A stretch of DNA of 43,404 nt from Gloeophyllum trabeum ATCC 11539 (lineage: Eukaryota > Basidiomycota > Agaricomycetes > Gloeophyllales > Gloeophyllaceae), in contig NW_006920416.1 in NCBI RefSeq assembly GCF_000344685.1, positions 962,668-1,006,071 of the forward strand, given 5' to 3'. Below, piece by piece: positions 41,950 to 43,404 of this stretch (positions within the stretch are counted from its first letter, which is position 1; each line of letters begins with the position of its first letter). The notes beneath the pieces are model-generated. The model saw nothing but the letters and a program-made list of their open reading frames with translations, was not told the origin of the DNA and did no database searches. A program made the position numbers and the translations under genes.

Positions 41950-43072
41950 ATGTTCTATATCATAGGACTGGGACTTTGCGATGAGAAAGACATAACCGTT
42001 CGCGGACTCGAAGTGAAGACTCCTGGTATTGTCGCAGACAGGATACTGATCCTAGACTTTTTAAACACAGGCCGTAAAGGGTTCCTCCCGAGTATACTTG
42101 GAAGCCTACACGAGCATCCTGATGGTGCAGAAAGACCGGTTGGTACGAAGAGCCTGAGCTATGGCCGGAGTCGTCTCCCTGACGAGTCTGATGCAAGGGA
42201 AGGAAGCATTCTACGGCAAGGGGCTGATCCTCGCCGACCGCGACATGGTGGAGACGGAGAGCGACGAGATCCTGCGCGATGCGGACCAAGCGGACGTGTC
42301 TTTGCTGGTCGTTGGGGATCCGTTCGGGTGAGTGTATCACCTTGCATGCGTATGCCCAGAAATTATAACAGACTCCTTCCATGAATATGAAGCGCGACGA
42401 CGCACACGGACATGCTACTCCGCGCACGCGCCCTGAAGATCCCTACAAGAGTCATCCATAACGCTTCGATCATGAACGCGGTCGGGGCGTGTGGTCTCCA
42501 GTTGTACAATTTCGGGCAGACGGTTTCACTCGTGTTCTTCACGGAAACATGGAGGCCAGACAGCTTCTACGATCGCATAAGAGAGAACGTCGACTTGGGC
42601 ATGCACACGCTCGTGCTGCTCGATATCAAAGTCAAGGAACAGAGCGAAGAGAACCTGGCGCGGTTAGTAATCTGATGTTCAATGCCACGACCGTTATTCA
42701 CTCTGTTTCTCCCTTGTATGTAGAGGGAGAAAGATATACGAGCCGCCCCGATACATGTCCATCCCGCAAGCCGTGTCTCAACTCATCGAAGTCGAAGAAA
42801 AACGTCAGGCTGGCATTCTATCCCCGGAAACCACCCTAGCGGTTGCAGTCTCGCGCGTCGGTGGTGGACCGGGGAACGAGCGCATCGTCGCTGGCACATT
42901 GTCTGAGCTTAGCGCACAGCCCGCAGAGGCCTTTGGGGAGCCGCTGCATAGCCTGGTTATCGTCGGGAAGCGGGTGCATCCGCTGGAAATCGAGTATGCG
43001 CAGGAGTTCGCGGTGAGTAGGGAGAGCTGGCGCAATGTAGCGACCAAAATATATGCATGTAATTTAGACTAA
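41950..43072 (+). CDS. DPH5: Diphthine methyl ester synthase (diphthamide synthesis)
   Basis: SAM-dependent methyltransferase that modifies the histidine-derived residue of translation elongation factor 2. The start [20 protein letters not shown] is the family's N-terminus. Exon 2: [20 protein letters not shown]; exon 3: [20 protein letters not shown] with [12 protein letters not shown]; then [60 protein letters not shown], and after another intron [40 protein letters not shown]. The C-terminus is [18 protein letters not shown]. Introns begin at about 42013, 42144, 42329 and 42663; all restore frame. The gene is complete in the window. Confidence 0.95.
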
Positions 43073-43404
43073 GATGTAGCTATAGCTGGCGTCTGCTATA
43101 TATTGTGGAACGTGCACAGTTCAGCCGACTTCTACGGGTCGCGGTCCCGGTCCCAGTCTCAGAATCTCCGAATCCCCTCCGGCGAGTCCACATGCAACAA
43201 CCCAGAATGTAGTAGCTCGTATGTGCTGCTCGGCAGCCTGACTATGTCAAGGCTGTGGCATATCGTCAGAACCAGCGACGACAAGACAGTTGTGTTCACG
43301 GGAGAACACAGTTGCTAACGCTCTGGCTGCGAGACCACGAGCCAAGCAACTTGCACCGGTATGCCCCCATTATTCAGATGCACAAAGGGCTACCTCAAGA
43401 TGTT
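43073..43404. other. No gene supported (window end)
   Basis: A short plus-strand open frame (43103-43318) has no recognisable sequence. This is the DPH5 3' flank; a neighbouring gene may begin or end just outside. Confidence 0.4.

Noticed and set aside
1..43404. tRNA, rRNA, CRISPR or bacterial operon features
   Set aside because: No cloverleaf, rRNA-like or regular direct-repeat/spacer pattern was noticed, and the gene structure is eukaryotic throughout.

Overview
This looks like nuclear DNA of a filamentous basidiomycete, most likely an Agaricomycete. Genes are dense and on both strands, are cut by many 45-70 nt GT-AG introns, and encode ordinary eukaryotic housekeeping proteins plus plant-cell-wall and secondary-metabolism-type enzymes. 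No prokaryotic operon, rRNA, tRNA or CRISPR array was seen.

Left part (about 0.6-26.7 kb): a membrane-anchored A1 aspartic protease with two apparent 1-nt frame breaks; TRAPPC11 (TRAPP trafficking subunit); an MDL1/ABCB10-type mitochondrial ABC half-transporter; a secreted GH28 polygalacturonase; a monoacylglycerol-lipase-type hydrolase; GEP4 (mitochondrial PGP phosphatase), divergent from clathrin light chain across 148 bp; a TMEM223-like two-helix protein; a diverged pair of direct repeats; a 2-oxoglutarate/Fe(II) dioxygenase; a BTB protein apparently spliced to a very long disordered acidic tail; and an intronless microbial-type PARG with a decayed 3' copy downstream. Right edge (about 39.0-43.1 kb): LSM4, an F-box/leucine-rich protein and DPH5.

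Middle part (about 27-38.5 kb): an AT-richer island that is strikingly poor in CpG. Two G-domain P-loop GTPase genes with C-terminal membrane segments point towards each other. Between them lies a roughly 3.6 kb palindromic repeat element with long inverted arms, one arm being duplicated.

The standout observation is in the left GTPase. Between 28644 and 29967 the coding sequence is divided into 18 consecutive exons of exactly 3 nt, separated by 19 introns of 55-87 nt. All of these introns are phase 2, so 19 consecutive codons are each split between their second and third base. The spliced codons read as a hydrophobic transmembrane helix and join, in frame and without a stop, to ordinary exons on both sides.
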